A program made the translations under genes and the position numbers. Below, piece after piece: positions 51,227 through 58,136 of a stretch of 64,000 nucleotides of DNA. The DNA comes from UBA4292 sp002395865 (GTDB taxonomy: Bacteria > Bacillota > Clostridia > Lachnospirales > Lachnospiraceae), in assembly GCA_946533395.1 (NCBI GenBank), contig CAMNBU010000003.1, positions 1 through 64,000 of the forward strand, written 5' to 3'. The notes under the pieces were generated by a model. The model worked only from the letters and a program-made list of their open reading frames with translations. It was not told where the DNA came from and made no database searches. How positions within the stretch are numbered: position 1 is the stretch's first letter; each line of letters opens with the position of its first letter.

Positions 51227-51796
51227 ATGAAAGAACGCCACTACAGTGTTCTGCTGGTCTCCGCCACCGACAATTTCGTCGAAGCTGTCCGACCGATGCT
51301 TCCGTCGGGCCAGTTCGATGTGAAGAGAACGACCGGCTCCAACGATGCCAGGCGAGAGACCGCGCAGAACAATTACGATTTCATAATCATCAATTCCGTG
51401 AACCGCACGGAAAATGACATAGATTTCGCGACAGACGCATGCACAGGACCCGGATGCGTCGTTTTGGTGTTCGTAAAAAACGAGTCCTACTACCCTGTCT
51501 ACGAGAGGGTCTGTGAACACGGCGTCTTCGTGCTCCCGAAGCCCTTCACGAAGCAGGCCTTCAACAATGCCATCATGTGGATGGTCAGCGCCAGAGAGAG
51601 GCTGCGCCGCACCGAAAAAAAGACCTTCTCCCTCGAAAACCGAATGGAGGAGATCCGCCTCATAAACCGCGCCAAGTGGGCTCTTATCAATACGCGCGGC
51701 ATGGACGAACCCGGTGCGCACCGCTACATCGAAAAGCAGGCCATGGACCGTTGCATATCAAAGGCAGCGGTCGCGGCCGAGATCATACACGGCTGA
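51227..51796 (+). CDS. ANTAR-domain regulator with pseudo-receiver domain
   Basis: 189 residues. The N-terminal 125 residues resemble a response-regulator receiver (VLLVSATDNFVEAVRPML, VLPKPFTKQAF with the conserved Lys). The phosphate-accepting Asp position reads IIINSVN, so phosphorylation is unlikely. The C-terminus is an RNA-binding ANTAR domain (MEEIRLINRAKWALINTRGM, then HRYIEKQAMDRCISKAAVA). ANTAR proteins bind paired hairpins in nascent RNA and prevent termination, often for nitrogen genes. In clostridia the NitR-type ANTAR protein lies beside glnA. Here its neighbour is the degenerate glutamine synthetase, a candidate input partner. Confidence 0.88.
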   Translation: MKERHYSVLLVSATDNFVEAVRPMLPSGQFDVKRTTGSNDARRETAQNNYDFIIINSVNRTENDIDFATDACTGPGCVVLVFVKNESYYPVYERVCEHGVFVLPKPFTKQAFNNAIMWMVSARERLRRTEKKTFSLENRMEEIRLINRAKWALINTRGMDEPGAHRYIEKQAMDRCISKAAVAAEIIHG

Positions 51797-51823
51797 CACC
51801 ACGCCGCTATTTTTCACTCGTCT

Positions 51824-52585
51824 TTACAGCTGCTTTCTGTTAAACACCGGGACTGCAAGAATGATACAAACGATGCTCGCTGCGGCTGTGATGATGAAAG
51901 CTTCCTCGAAATCACAGGGAACACTTTTCCGATAGATAAGGGATGTGCCGTCCATGAGATGCGTGGGCAGGTATTTCGCTGCCTTCGGCGCCGTTGAGGC
52001 TATCGTCATGGCAAACACCACCGCTCCGACTCCTCCGAGCACCGCCGCGCCCGATGATACCATTGCGGAGAACAGCGGGATAAGGTCTGTCACGAACAAT
52101 CCGAAGATCCACCAGCTGAGTGCGGCGAATTCGATATCTTTCGCCACCGAATTATCCCAGTAGTATGCGTTGTACATGTATGTGATGCCGTAGCAAAGCC
52201 AGTAGCACGCGCTCCAGAGCATTGCAAGCATCAGCGCCTTGGAAACTACCACCTTGTACCGCTTAAGCCCCTTCGTGAGTGAAAGGATGAGCGTTCCCGA
52301 CTGGTATTCGCGCGTGAAGATAGCGCACTCTATAAGCACGAAGGCTATAAGCGCCATCGGTATGTTCTTGAAAAACTGAGTCCACGAATCGAGAGCCGTT
52401 GGGTCCGAGACAGTAATACTCATACCGCTCTCGGCCATCGAATCCGCCATTGTGGACAGTATCCACGGTGTAAGCTTGGCGACGGCCGGATTCATTATTC
52501 CGAACAGTGTGAAAAGTATACCGAGTATGGTTAGCCGTCCAGTTCGAAGCTGCTCGGTCAGCTCTTTTTTAATGCAGGCTTTCAT
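51824..52585 (-). CDS. ABC-2 type transporter permease
   Basis: 253 residues from ATG 52585 (overlaps the ATPase stop as ATGA; preceded by GGAGGTGACGGGAG). Six membrane helices with the ABC-2 pattern: first helix LTILGILFTLFGIMNPAV, an extracellular loop (SMAESGMSITVSDPTALDSW), then FTREYQSGTLILSLTKGLKR, the cytoplasmic coupling motif. With the upstream ATPase it forms an exporter, like those for antimicrobial peptides or for resistance. It ends tail-to-tail with the ANTAR gene. Confidence 0.9.
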   Translation of the reverse strand: MKACIKKELTEQLRTGRLTILGILFTLFGIMNPAVAKLTPWILSTMADSMAESGMSITVSDPTALDSWTQFFKNIPMALIAFVLIECAIFTREYQSGTLILSLTKGLKRYKVVVSKALMLAMLWSACYWLCYGITYMYNAYYWDNSVAKDIEFAALSWWIFGLFVTDLIPLFSAMVSSGAAVLGGVGAVVFAMTIASTAPKAAKYLPTHLMDGTSLIYRKSVPCDFEEAFIITAAASIVCIILAVPVFNRKQL

Positions 52586-53475
52586 TCTCCCGTCACCTCC
52601 ATAAACAGCGACTCGAGAGTAGGTTCTATTCTTTCGAGCTTCACGACGGGTATCTCGTTGTCTGCGGCAAAACGCATCAGTGCGTACACGTTTATATCCT
52701 TCTCCGAAAAGGTCAGCGAAGTATCGCCCGCCCTTGCTGCCGCGCAAAATGCAGCCGCAATCTTTCCCGCAGCCTGTGCAGTCTCGGTCTCGAAAACATA
52801 TTCATCCCTTCGGTAGCTGTTTCTTATGTCGGCCAGTTTGCCGCTCATCCTCGTCTTTCCGCCGTCGATAAAAGCGATATCCGTACATATCCTCTCAACA
52901 TCCGAAAGGATATGTGTGGAAAAGAGCACGGTCGTCTGATTCCTTACGGCAAGAAGTATGTCCAGTATCTCCTTGCGTCCCACAGGGTCCAGAGCCGAGG
53001 TGGGCTCATCACATATAAGGAGTCTCGGGCGGTTAAAAAGTGCCTGAGCTATTCCGAGCCTCTGCTTCATTCCCCTCGAAAAGCCCTTTACCCTATGCCT
53101 TTCTCCGGAAAGTCCCACAAGCTCTAAAAGCTCATCCGCTCTTTTCTCCCTCTCCTTCTTCTCCATACCGGTTATCTCACCGCAAAACAGAAGATACTCC
53201 CTCGCGTTCATAAAAGGATAGAATTCGGGTACGTCCGGCAGATATCCTATAAAACGGTTGGTGGCCGTCTGGCCGTATACCACACTCTCGCCAGCCACGG
53301 TTATATCACCCGCGTTCGCCCTGATCAGACCCAGTACCGTCTTCATGGTCGTTGTCTTTCCGGCACCGTTTTTACCGATAAAGCCGAATATACTGTGCTC
53401 CGGCACGTAAAGATCCAGCCCCTTTAAGACCTCCTTATCGCCGAAGCGCTTGTGAAGATCAGTTATCTTAAGCAT
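52582..53475 (-). CDS. ABC transporter ATP-binding protein
   Basis: 297 residues. Walker A FIGKNGAGKTTTMK (about 33-46), Q-loop IGYLPDVPEFYPF, signature FSRGMKQRLGIAQAL (SRG instead of SGG, common in this group), Walker B LLICDEPTSALDP and switch His STHILSD. The C-terminal 80 residues are the accessory domain of drug or bacteriocin-type ABC ATPases. It works with the permease encoded downstream. It is joined by start/stop overlaps to the genes on either side, so four genes form one unit. Confidence 0.94.
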   Translation of the reverse strand: MLKITDLHKRFGDKEVLKGLDLYVPEHSIFGFIGKNGAGKTTTMKTVLGLIRANAGDITVAGESVVYGQTATNRFIGYLPDVPEFYPFMNAREYLLFCGEITGMEKKEREKRADELLELVGLSGERHRVKGFSRGMKQRLGIAQALFNRPRLLICDEPTSALDPVGRKEILDILLAVRNQTTVLFSTHILSDVERICTDIAFIDGGKTRMSGKLADIRNSYRRDEYVFETETAQAAGKIAAAFCAAARAGDTSLTFSEKDINVYALMRFAADNEIPVVKLERIEPTLESLFMEVTGE

Positions 53476-53684
53476 CAGGCATCCTCCTTGCCGAACACGA
53501 AGTAAAGTATCGGTCCGACAAACTCCATGAGCACTATGGTGACGATGAGCCAGATCGTTCTTGTGCCCCTCTTGTAGTTTTCATGGGTCAGTATGTGGTG
53601 AAGTGTGTAGCCCAGCAGCGCAAACTGCACTATTATCAGCGGAATGATAAAGGGCAGGTATTCCATTAACTGTTCGGTATTCAT
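53475..53684 (-). CDS. Small PLDc_N-type membrane protein
   Basis: 69 residues with two membrane helices (FIIPLIIVQFALLGYTLHHIL and WLIVTIVLMEFVGPILYFVFG) and the ending VGPILYFVFGKED typical of the phospholipase-D-nuclease N-terminal (PLDc_N) family. In Firmicutes it is often encoded with ABC-2 exporters and thought to aid them, without enzymatic function. Overlaps both neighbours by one to four bases. Confidence 0.88.
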   Translation of the reverse strand: MNTEQLMEYLPFIIPLIIVQFALLGYTLHHILTHENYKRGTRTIWLIVTIVLMEFVGPILYFVFGKEDA

Positions 53685-54421
53685 GATTTGTCCTCCAATC
53701 TTTTCTCTCTTGCAGTCTCAATACAGAAATCGTGGTTACCGCAACATGTGCACGTAAGTTTTCTCAGAGTAGGTGTGTGCTTTGCAAATAACATTTCCTT
53801 TTTCCGCGGAACGAATATCTCATGGCACTGAGGGCAGATATATGCTACGCTCTTGATGTAGTACGCAAAAACCCAGATGCTCACGATGATATCCACGGGT
53901 ATCCACAGCACAAACGGCCACCAGATACCGGTCGTTATCCACAGAACGATCGATGTCCACTGAAAAAGCGCGTTCGGTATTCCGACACACAGCATAACGA
54001 TGTGCATACGCCTCATCTTCCTTTTATTTTCCATCCTGTGAGCTATGTCGCCGATAGATTCTATGGAAATATCGCCGGATGTGTCGCGCAGTCCCTTACG
54101 GATGCCCTCGATAATTCCCAGCTTGTCCTTTCTCTCCTGAAGTTCCTCTGACAGAAGCTTCTCCTGCTCATCGAGCAGCGTTTTTATGACCGGTCCGGGC
54201 TTCTCCTCTGAGAGCAATTCCCCTATACTGTTGATGGATATGCCGGCATCCCTCAGAAAACAGATGATTCTCATTCGTTTAAGATCCTGCTCCGAGTACA
54301 GTCTCCTGCCGCCCTCGCTCAGTTCGCTCGGCACCAGTATGCCCCTTGTATCATAGTACTGTACCGTGCGGACCGTCACACCTGACAGCTTCGCGATCTC
54401 TCCTGTCGTGTACATCGACAT
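53681..54421 (-). CDS. Membrane-anchored MerR-family regulator with zinc ribbon
   Basis: 246 residues. N-terminal MerR helix-turn-helix (MYTTGEIAKLSGVTVRTVQYYDTRGILVPSELSEGG) plus a dimerisation coiled coil (about 75-110). Instead of a short effector domain there are two or more membrane helices (about 142-195), then a cytoplasmic zinc-ribbon-like region with CPQCHEIF and CTCCGNHDFC. It probably senses a membrane signal and activates its own operon with the ABC exporter. The promoter has the 19-bp spacer and central dyad typical of MerR control. Start ATG follows AAGGAGGAAAAAGCT. Confidence 0.88.
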   Translation of the reverse strand: MSMYTTGEIAKLSGVTVRTVQYYDTRGILVPSELSEGGRRLYSEQDLKRMRIICFLRDAGISINSIGELLSEEKPGPVIKTLLDEQEKLLSEELQERKDKLGIIEGIRKGLRDTSGDISIESIGDIAHRMENKRKMRRMHIVMLCVGIPNALFQWTSIVLWITTGIWWPFVLWIPVDIIVSIWVFAYYIKSVAYICPQCHEIFVPRKKEMLFAKHTPTLRKLTCTCCGNHDFCIETAREKRLEDKS

Positions 54422-54445
54422 AGCTTTTTCCTCCTTCCGCTGCGT

Positions 54446-54476
54446 ACTTTAGCACATAACGCAGCGTCACAAGCAA
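54446..54476 (-). promoter_or_regulatory. MerR-type promoter/operator of the exporter operon
   Basis: -35 TTGCTT (54471-54476), 19-bp spacer, -10 TAAAGT (54446-54451). The spacer contains the dyad TGACGC-T-GCGTTA. The overlong spacer with internal dyad is the hallmark of promoters that MerR proteins twist to activate. Confidence 0.75.
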
Positions 54477-54580
54477 TAGGTCACGCAGGGGGATTTTTTG
54501 TTTTTTTGCGAAAATTGCCCCTGACATGAAATGTAGCATAAAACAAGCTGCACTTCAAGTCGAGAGGCATACTGTATGAT

Positions 54581-55297
54581 CTATTTCCACGGTCTTGTCT
54601 TGCCGATCCAGCCGTTTTCGTTCCAGTACTTAAAGTCGGTATATTCGGGATCCTGCTTGCCGAGACCGGTCTGCATCATTCTTATTATATAGAACTTCGC
54701 CTTAACCGCCAGCCCCGTACGGCCCGGCTTGCTGTAATCGATGGCACGCATTTTTTCCGCGACAGCGCTCAGCTTTTTCCTGAAGGCCGCCTTCTTCTTT
54801 TCATCTATCTTGTTCCAGTCGATATCCGCCATCAGCTTGAAGCTTACGACCTTTATCGTGGTGATGCCCCACCATGACAGGCTGTCCTTTATGTCCTTCG
54901 CCGTGGATTTTCCGCCCGCTCCGAGGCACTGGGTAATGATCACGGCGCGCTTCCCGAACATCTCCTTTGCGGGGCGGTGCGGCATCCACCTGTACCCGAA
55001 ATGATCCAGCATCGCCTTCATGGCGCCTGTGGTATGGAATACATATGCGGGAGAAGTGAACACCAGCAGATCCGCCTCCAGCAGTGACTTCTCGATCTTC
55101 TGAATATACTCCGCATCCTTGCAAAGATGCTGGTCTTTAAGGAAACAGGCCGTACATCCCGCGCAGAAATTCGGGCAATCCTTCGGGAGATAATACTCCG
55201 TGATATCCGCTTCATCCCTGAAGCGTTCCAGAAATATTTCCTTCATCCTGTATGTAACACCATGTTTTTCGGTTCCGTTGATAACCGTTATCTTCAT
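54581..55297 (-). CDS. Flavodoxin-fold NADPH-dependent FMN reductase
   Basis: 238 residues from ATG 55297, after AGGAAGG. MKITVINGTEKHGVTYRM is the FMN-phosphate loop of the NADPH-dependent FMN reductase/iron-sulfur flavoprotein group. The cysteine set CPNFCAGCTACFLKDQHLC resembles iron-sulfur flavoproteins. FTSPAYVFHTTGAMKAMLDHFGYRWMPHRP is the second flavin loop. It likely reduces quinones, nitro compounds or other electrophiles. Controlled by the TetR-family repressor encoded directly upstream. Confidence 0.87.
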   Translation of the reverse strand: MKITVINGTEKHGVTYRMKEIFLERFRDEADITEYYLPKDCPNFCAGCTACFLKDQHLCKDAEYIQKIEKSLLEADLLVFTSPAYVFHTTGAMKAMLDHFGYRWMPHRPAKEMFGKRAVIITQCLGAGGKSTAKDIKDSLSWWGITTIKVVSFKLMADIDWNKIDEKKKAAFRKKLSAVAEKMRAIDYSKPGRTGLAVKAKFYIIRMMQTGLGKQDPEYTDFKYWNENGWIGKTRPWK

Positions 55298-55314
55298 AGT
55301 TGTGACCTTCCTCA

Positions 55315-55935
55315 TCATTTTTTATCTGCCGAATATAGTCTGTTGAACTGTCGTATATGCGCTTCCAGTGTTTTTATCGCCTCCGCCTCACGCTCCGGCT
55401 CCCTGTCACATATGGTCATCAGCATGTAGATGGGCGCGTAAAAATGCAGTGTCATAATATCCACATTATCCGTCTTTAAAACTCCCGATGTGACCATAAG
55501 CCCGAAGAGCATCCCCTGATACGTAAGCGGATCGTCCACATACTGCTTCATATAAACATCCGCAAGCTTCCTGTCGTGAAACTGCTCGATGGTCAGCATC
55601 TTGCGAAACCGCCTTGTGTAGTCATCGTGCAGGAAATACATAAACAGACCGCTGCCGATAGCTATAAGCTGTTCCTCCGAAATGTGCTTATAGACCTCCG
55701 CATCCGCAGAAGCGTCCGCTCCGTTGATATTTAAGGCGCCCGCCTCCTCCAAAAATCTTCTGTTCATCTCCTCGATGATCGCGTCGAATATTGCCTGCTT
55801 GCTTTTATAATGCTTGTAAATGGACGGCGCCTTGATACCTACCCTCTCGGCTATATCCGCCACAAAAACATTTGCATAGCCCCTCTCTGAGAACAGCGTC
55901 AGCGCTTCATCCACTATTTTTTTCTTTGTATCCAT
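55315..55935 (-). CDS. TetR-family transcriptional repressor
   Basis: 206 residues from ATG 55935, 7 bp after GGGGGA. TetR helix-turn-helix (KKKIVDEALTLFSERGYANVFVADIAERVGIKAPSIYKHYKSKQAIFDAI, given here in parts: KKKIVDEALTLFSERGY, then VADIAERVGIKAPSIYKHY). The C-terminal ligand domain is all-helical and of unknown specificity. Two matching operators flank and fill its promoter, so it represses itself and the flavoprotein gene downstream. Confidence 0.93.
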   Translation of the reverse strand: MDTKKKIVDEALTLFSERGYANVFVADIAERVGIKAPSIYKHYKSKQAIFDAIIEEMNRRFLEEAGALNINGADASADAEVYKHISEEQLIAIGSGLFMYFLHDDYTRRFRKMLTIEQFHDRKLADVYMKQYVDDPLTYQGMLFGLMVTSGVLKTDNVDIMTLHFYAPIYMLMTICDREPEREAEAIKTLEAHIRQFNRLYSADKK

Positions 55936-55978
55936 TCCGTTTCCCCCTGTACTATATCCCGAAATGATCATATTATGC

Positions 55979-55995
55979 AGCTAATTCCAATTAGC
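55979..55995. promoter_or_regulatory. TetR operator, downstream copy
   Basis: AGCTAATTCCAATTAGC, a dyad with CTAAT/ATTAG arms just downstream of the -10 box. It nearly mirrors the operator at 56005-56022. Confidence 0.75.
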
Positions 55996-55998
55996 CGT

Positions 55999-56027
55999 AT
56001 TATAAGCTAATTTGGATTAGCTGTCAA
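55999..56027 (-). promoter_or_regulatory. Promoter of the TetR/flavoprotein operon
   Basis: Consensus -35 TTGACA (56022-56027), 17-bp spacer, consensus -10 TATAAT (55999-56004). The -35 box overlaps the stop codon of the TfoX-like gene. Confidence 0.9.
56005..56022. promoter_or_regulatory. TetR operator, promoter-spacer copy
   Basis: AGCTAATTTGGATTAGCT fills the whole 17-bp spacer between -35 and -10, so repressor binding would exclude polymerase. Confidence 0.8.
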
Positions 56028-56281
56028 GTCCCAAAATAAAAAACCGGCAGAATTATCTCCTTTGCGTCCTCGTAGGGATGCTCCATCGCTGCGTCCGGCA
56101 TCAGCTTCACAGCCGCAGAAACAGGCTTTACCAGAAGTCTGTCGTCATAGATACCACCGAAAACCTTGCCTCGATAATAAAGGACATATTCACCCATCAT
56201 CGCCCGAAAGCTTACTTCATCGAGCCCCGAAAGCTGCTCCAATACATAGTCCAGATACTCTTTGGTAGATGCCATTGCCAT
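56024..56281 (-). CDS. TfoX/Sxy N-terminal-domain protein
   Basis: 85 residues from ATG 56281 with AAGGG 6 bp upstream. STKEYLDYVLEQLSGLDEVSFRAMMGEYVLYYRGKVFGGI (read as STKEYLDYVLEQLSG and FRAMMGEYVLYYRGK) matches the small TfoX N-terminal domain, which in Gammaproteobacteria belongs to a competence regulator. Stand-alone copies in Firmicutes have no proven role. It begins 20 bp after the rlmD stop and probably shares its transcript. Confidence 0.85.
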   Translation of the reverse strand: MAMASTKEYLDYVLEQLSGLDEVSFRAMMGEYVLYYRGKVFGGIYDDRLLVKPVSAAVKLMPDAAMEHPYEDAKEIILPVFYFGT

Positions 56282-56300
56282 TTTATACCCTTCCTGTAGA

Positions 56301-57704
56301 TCAGATGCCGCCCTCAGGCTCCTTCCAAAACCCGCCCTTATAACATTTCGTGAGCAGACAGCAACATTCGACCCCCGGCGTCTGAGGGAACATGTCCACA
56401 CAGGCGATACGGCTTATGCGGTAGCCCGCGGCATAGAATGAAGGCAGGTCGCGCGCAAAGGATGACGGCTTGCAGGATATATAGATGACCTTCTGCGCGC
56501 CGTAGTCTATGAGCTTCGGCAGTGCCTTGGGATGTATGCCGTCGCGGGGAGGGTCGAGTATAAGAACGTCCGGTCTCTCAGGCATGGTATCTATGACCTT
56601 CAGAACGTCCCCTGCTATGAACACGCAGTTGTCTATCGCATTTCTCGCGGCGTTTTCGCGGGCGGCGATGACCGCCTCTTCCACTATCTCCACACCGATA
56701 CATTTCTCGCACACAGCGGATACTATCTGTGCAATGGTTCCTGTACCGCTGTAGAGATCGTACACGATGTGTTTCCTCTCTCCGCCCAGAAAGTCCCTGA
56801 CCACGCAGTAGAGCACCTCTGCACCCGCAGCATTGGTCTGGAAGAATGAGAAGGGTGTGATCTTAAATGTGAGCCCCAGAAGCTTCTCCTCTATATAGTC
56901 ACGTCCGTACAGAAGCGTGGTCTTTTCCGAAACGACCACGTCCGCCGGCGAATTGTTCAGTATATGCAAAAATCCTGTCAGTTCACCGTCGTATTTCTGC
57001 GACGTGAGAACCTGAGTAAGCTCCTCCAACTTAAGATAAGCAGCAAGCTCCTCATAGCTTCTTTCACCCGATGCACTCACAAGCGCCACAAGCATCTGCC
57101 CGGTAAATGTGCTCTTCCTAACCAGAAGATGGCGCAGTATGCCCTCGTGAGCCATCTTTTTATAATAGGGGATATCCCTGCCGGCGTAGAAATCCAGTAC
57201 GGTCTTCAGCACCTTTCTGACATCGCTGTCCACCAGAACGCAGCCCGTCACCGACAGCACATCGTAAGTGCTGGCGCGCTTGTGAAGGCCCAGCGTGAGC
57301 GGTCCGTCCTTCACGGCATCACCGAAGGAGAACTCCATCTTATTTCTGTACTCTACGGGTCTTGGACTCGCGTATATATTCTCCAGAGTAAATTCCTCCG
57401 GATATGCCTCGCCGATAAGCTCCTCTATCTGACGCTTCTTTATCTCAAGCTGTTTTTCATAAGGGACCGTCTGATAAGCGCAGCCGCCGCAGTCGGGAAA
57501 ATGCTCACACATCGGATCGGTCTCATAATCCGCTCTCTCCACTATCTCCGTGAGATTGCCTCCGTTCCTTTTCACACGAGCCCTCACCCTCTGGCCGGGA
57601 AGAGCTCCCTTTACACTTATTCTTTCACCTTCCACGACCATGCTTCCCTTGTTCGGAAAGCTGTAGCGGTCGATCACGCCTTCCACTATCTCACCCTTTT
57701 TCAT
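56301..57704 (-). CDS. rlmD: 23S rRNA (uracil-5-)-methyltransferase, RlmD/RlmCD type
   Basis: 467 residues. N-terminal TRAM domain (GEIVEGVIDRYSFPNKGSMVV), then the iron-sulfur cysteines MCEHFPDCGGCAYQ, the central RNA-binding part and a SAM methyltransferase core (YDLYSGTGTIAQIVS, GVEIVEEAVIAARENA, VLILDPPRDGIHPKAL). The nucleophile Cys is in YISCKPSSFARDL. It forms 5-methyluridine in 23S rRNA. Firmicutes often have two or three paralogues (RlmCD), so the exact target uridine is uncertain. Confidence 0.93.
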   Translation of the reverse strand: MKKGEIVEGVIDRYSFPNKGSMVVEGERISVKGALPGQRVRARVKRNGGNLTEIVERADYETDPMCEHFPDCGGCAYQTVPYEKQLEIKKRQIEELIGEAYPEEFTLENIYASPRPVEYRNKMEFSFGDAVKDGPLTLGLHKRASTYDVLSVTGCVLVDSDVRKVLKTVLDFYAGRDIPYYKKMAHEGILRHLLVRKSTFTGQMLVALVSASGERSYEELAAYLKLEELTQVLTSQKYDGELTGFLHILNNSPADVVVSEKTTLLYGRDYIEEKLLGLTFKITPFSFFQTNAAGAEVLYCVVRDFLGGERKHIVYDLYSGTGTIAQIVSAVCEKCIGVEIVEEAVIAARENAARNAIDNCVFIAGDVLKVIDTMPERPDVLILDPPRDGIHPKALPKLIDYGAQKVIYISCKPSSFARDLPSFYAAGYRISRIACVDMFPQTPGVECCCLLTKCYKGGFWKEPEGGI

Positions 57705-57731
57705 ATTTACCTCAAATAATAGTTCAAAGCC

Positions 57732-57759
57732 TTTATAACCATTTATAGTGTAGTACCAA
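57732..57759 (-). promoter_or_regulatory. Possible rlmD promoter
   Basis: -35 TTGGTA (57754-57759), 16-bp spacer, -10 TATAAA (57732-57737), just downstream of the terminator of the preceding gene. Confidence 0.5.
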
Positions 57760-57764
57760 ATACG

Positions 57765-57795
57765 AAAAAAGGACCTTTCATACCCTGAAAGGCCC
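57765..57795 (-). terminator. Terminator after the acidic membrane protein gene
   Basis: Stem GGACCTTTCA / TGAAAGGCCC with one mismatch and a 5-base loop, then a six-T run on the minus strand. Confidence 0.88.
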
Positions 57796-57815
57796 CATCA
57801 GACATTTTCGAATAA

Positions 57816-58049
57816 TTACTCTTCCTCTTTCTCAGACTCCTCGGACTTCTCAGCCGCGTCCTCTGCGGGCTTAACTTCCTCGTCCTCGTCCTCGAAGAAA
57901 TCGTCATCGAAATCCTCATCAAAATCATCATCCATGTCATCGAGATAATCGGGTGTCATGAACTTATACACAGCAAATGCGATACCTGCTACGGCTGCAA
58001 CAGCGCCGATAATGATAAGGATAGTCTTTAATGTACTGTTCTTTTTCAT
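57816..58049 (-). CDS. Small membrane protein with highly acidic tail
   Basis: 77 residues from ATG 58049 with GGAGGG. Basic MKKNSTLK, one membrane helix (TILIIIGAVAAVAGIAFAVYKF) and then a run dominated by Asp and Glu (DDMDDDFDEDFDDDFFEDED), ending in Glu/Lys/Ser. No enzymatic domain. It recalls YtxH-like or other single-pass anchors with charged cytoplasmic tails, but none is matched well. Monocistronic with a strong terminator. Function unknown. Confidence 0.8.
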   Translation of the reverse strand: MKKNSTLKTILIIIGAVAAVAGIAFAVYKFMTPDYLDDMDDDFDEDFDDDFFEDEDEEVKPAEDAAEKSEESEKEEE

Positions 58050-58136
58050 TCCAAAACCCTCCTGTCGGAAACTAGTAAGTAAATGATAGCACACTTTTTC
58101 AAAAAATAATAGTCCTAAATGAAAAAAATGTTATTT

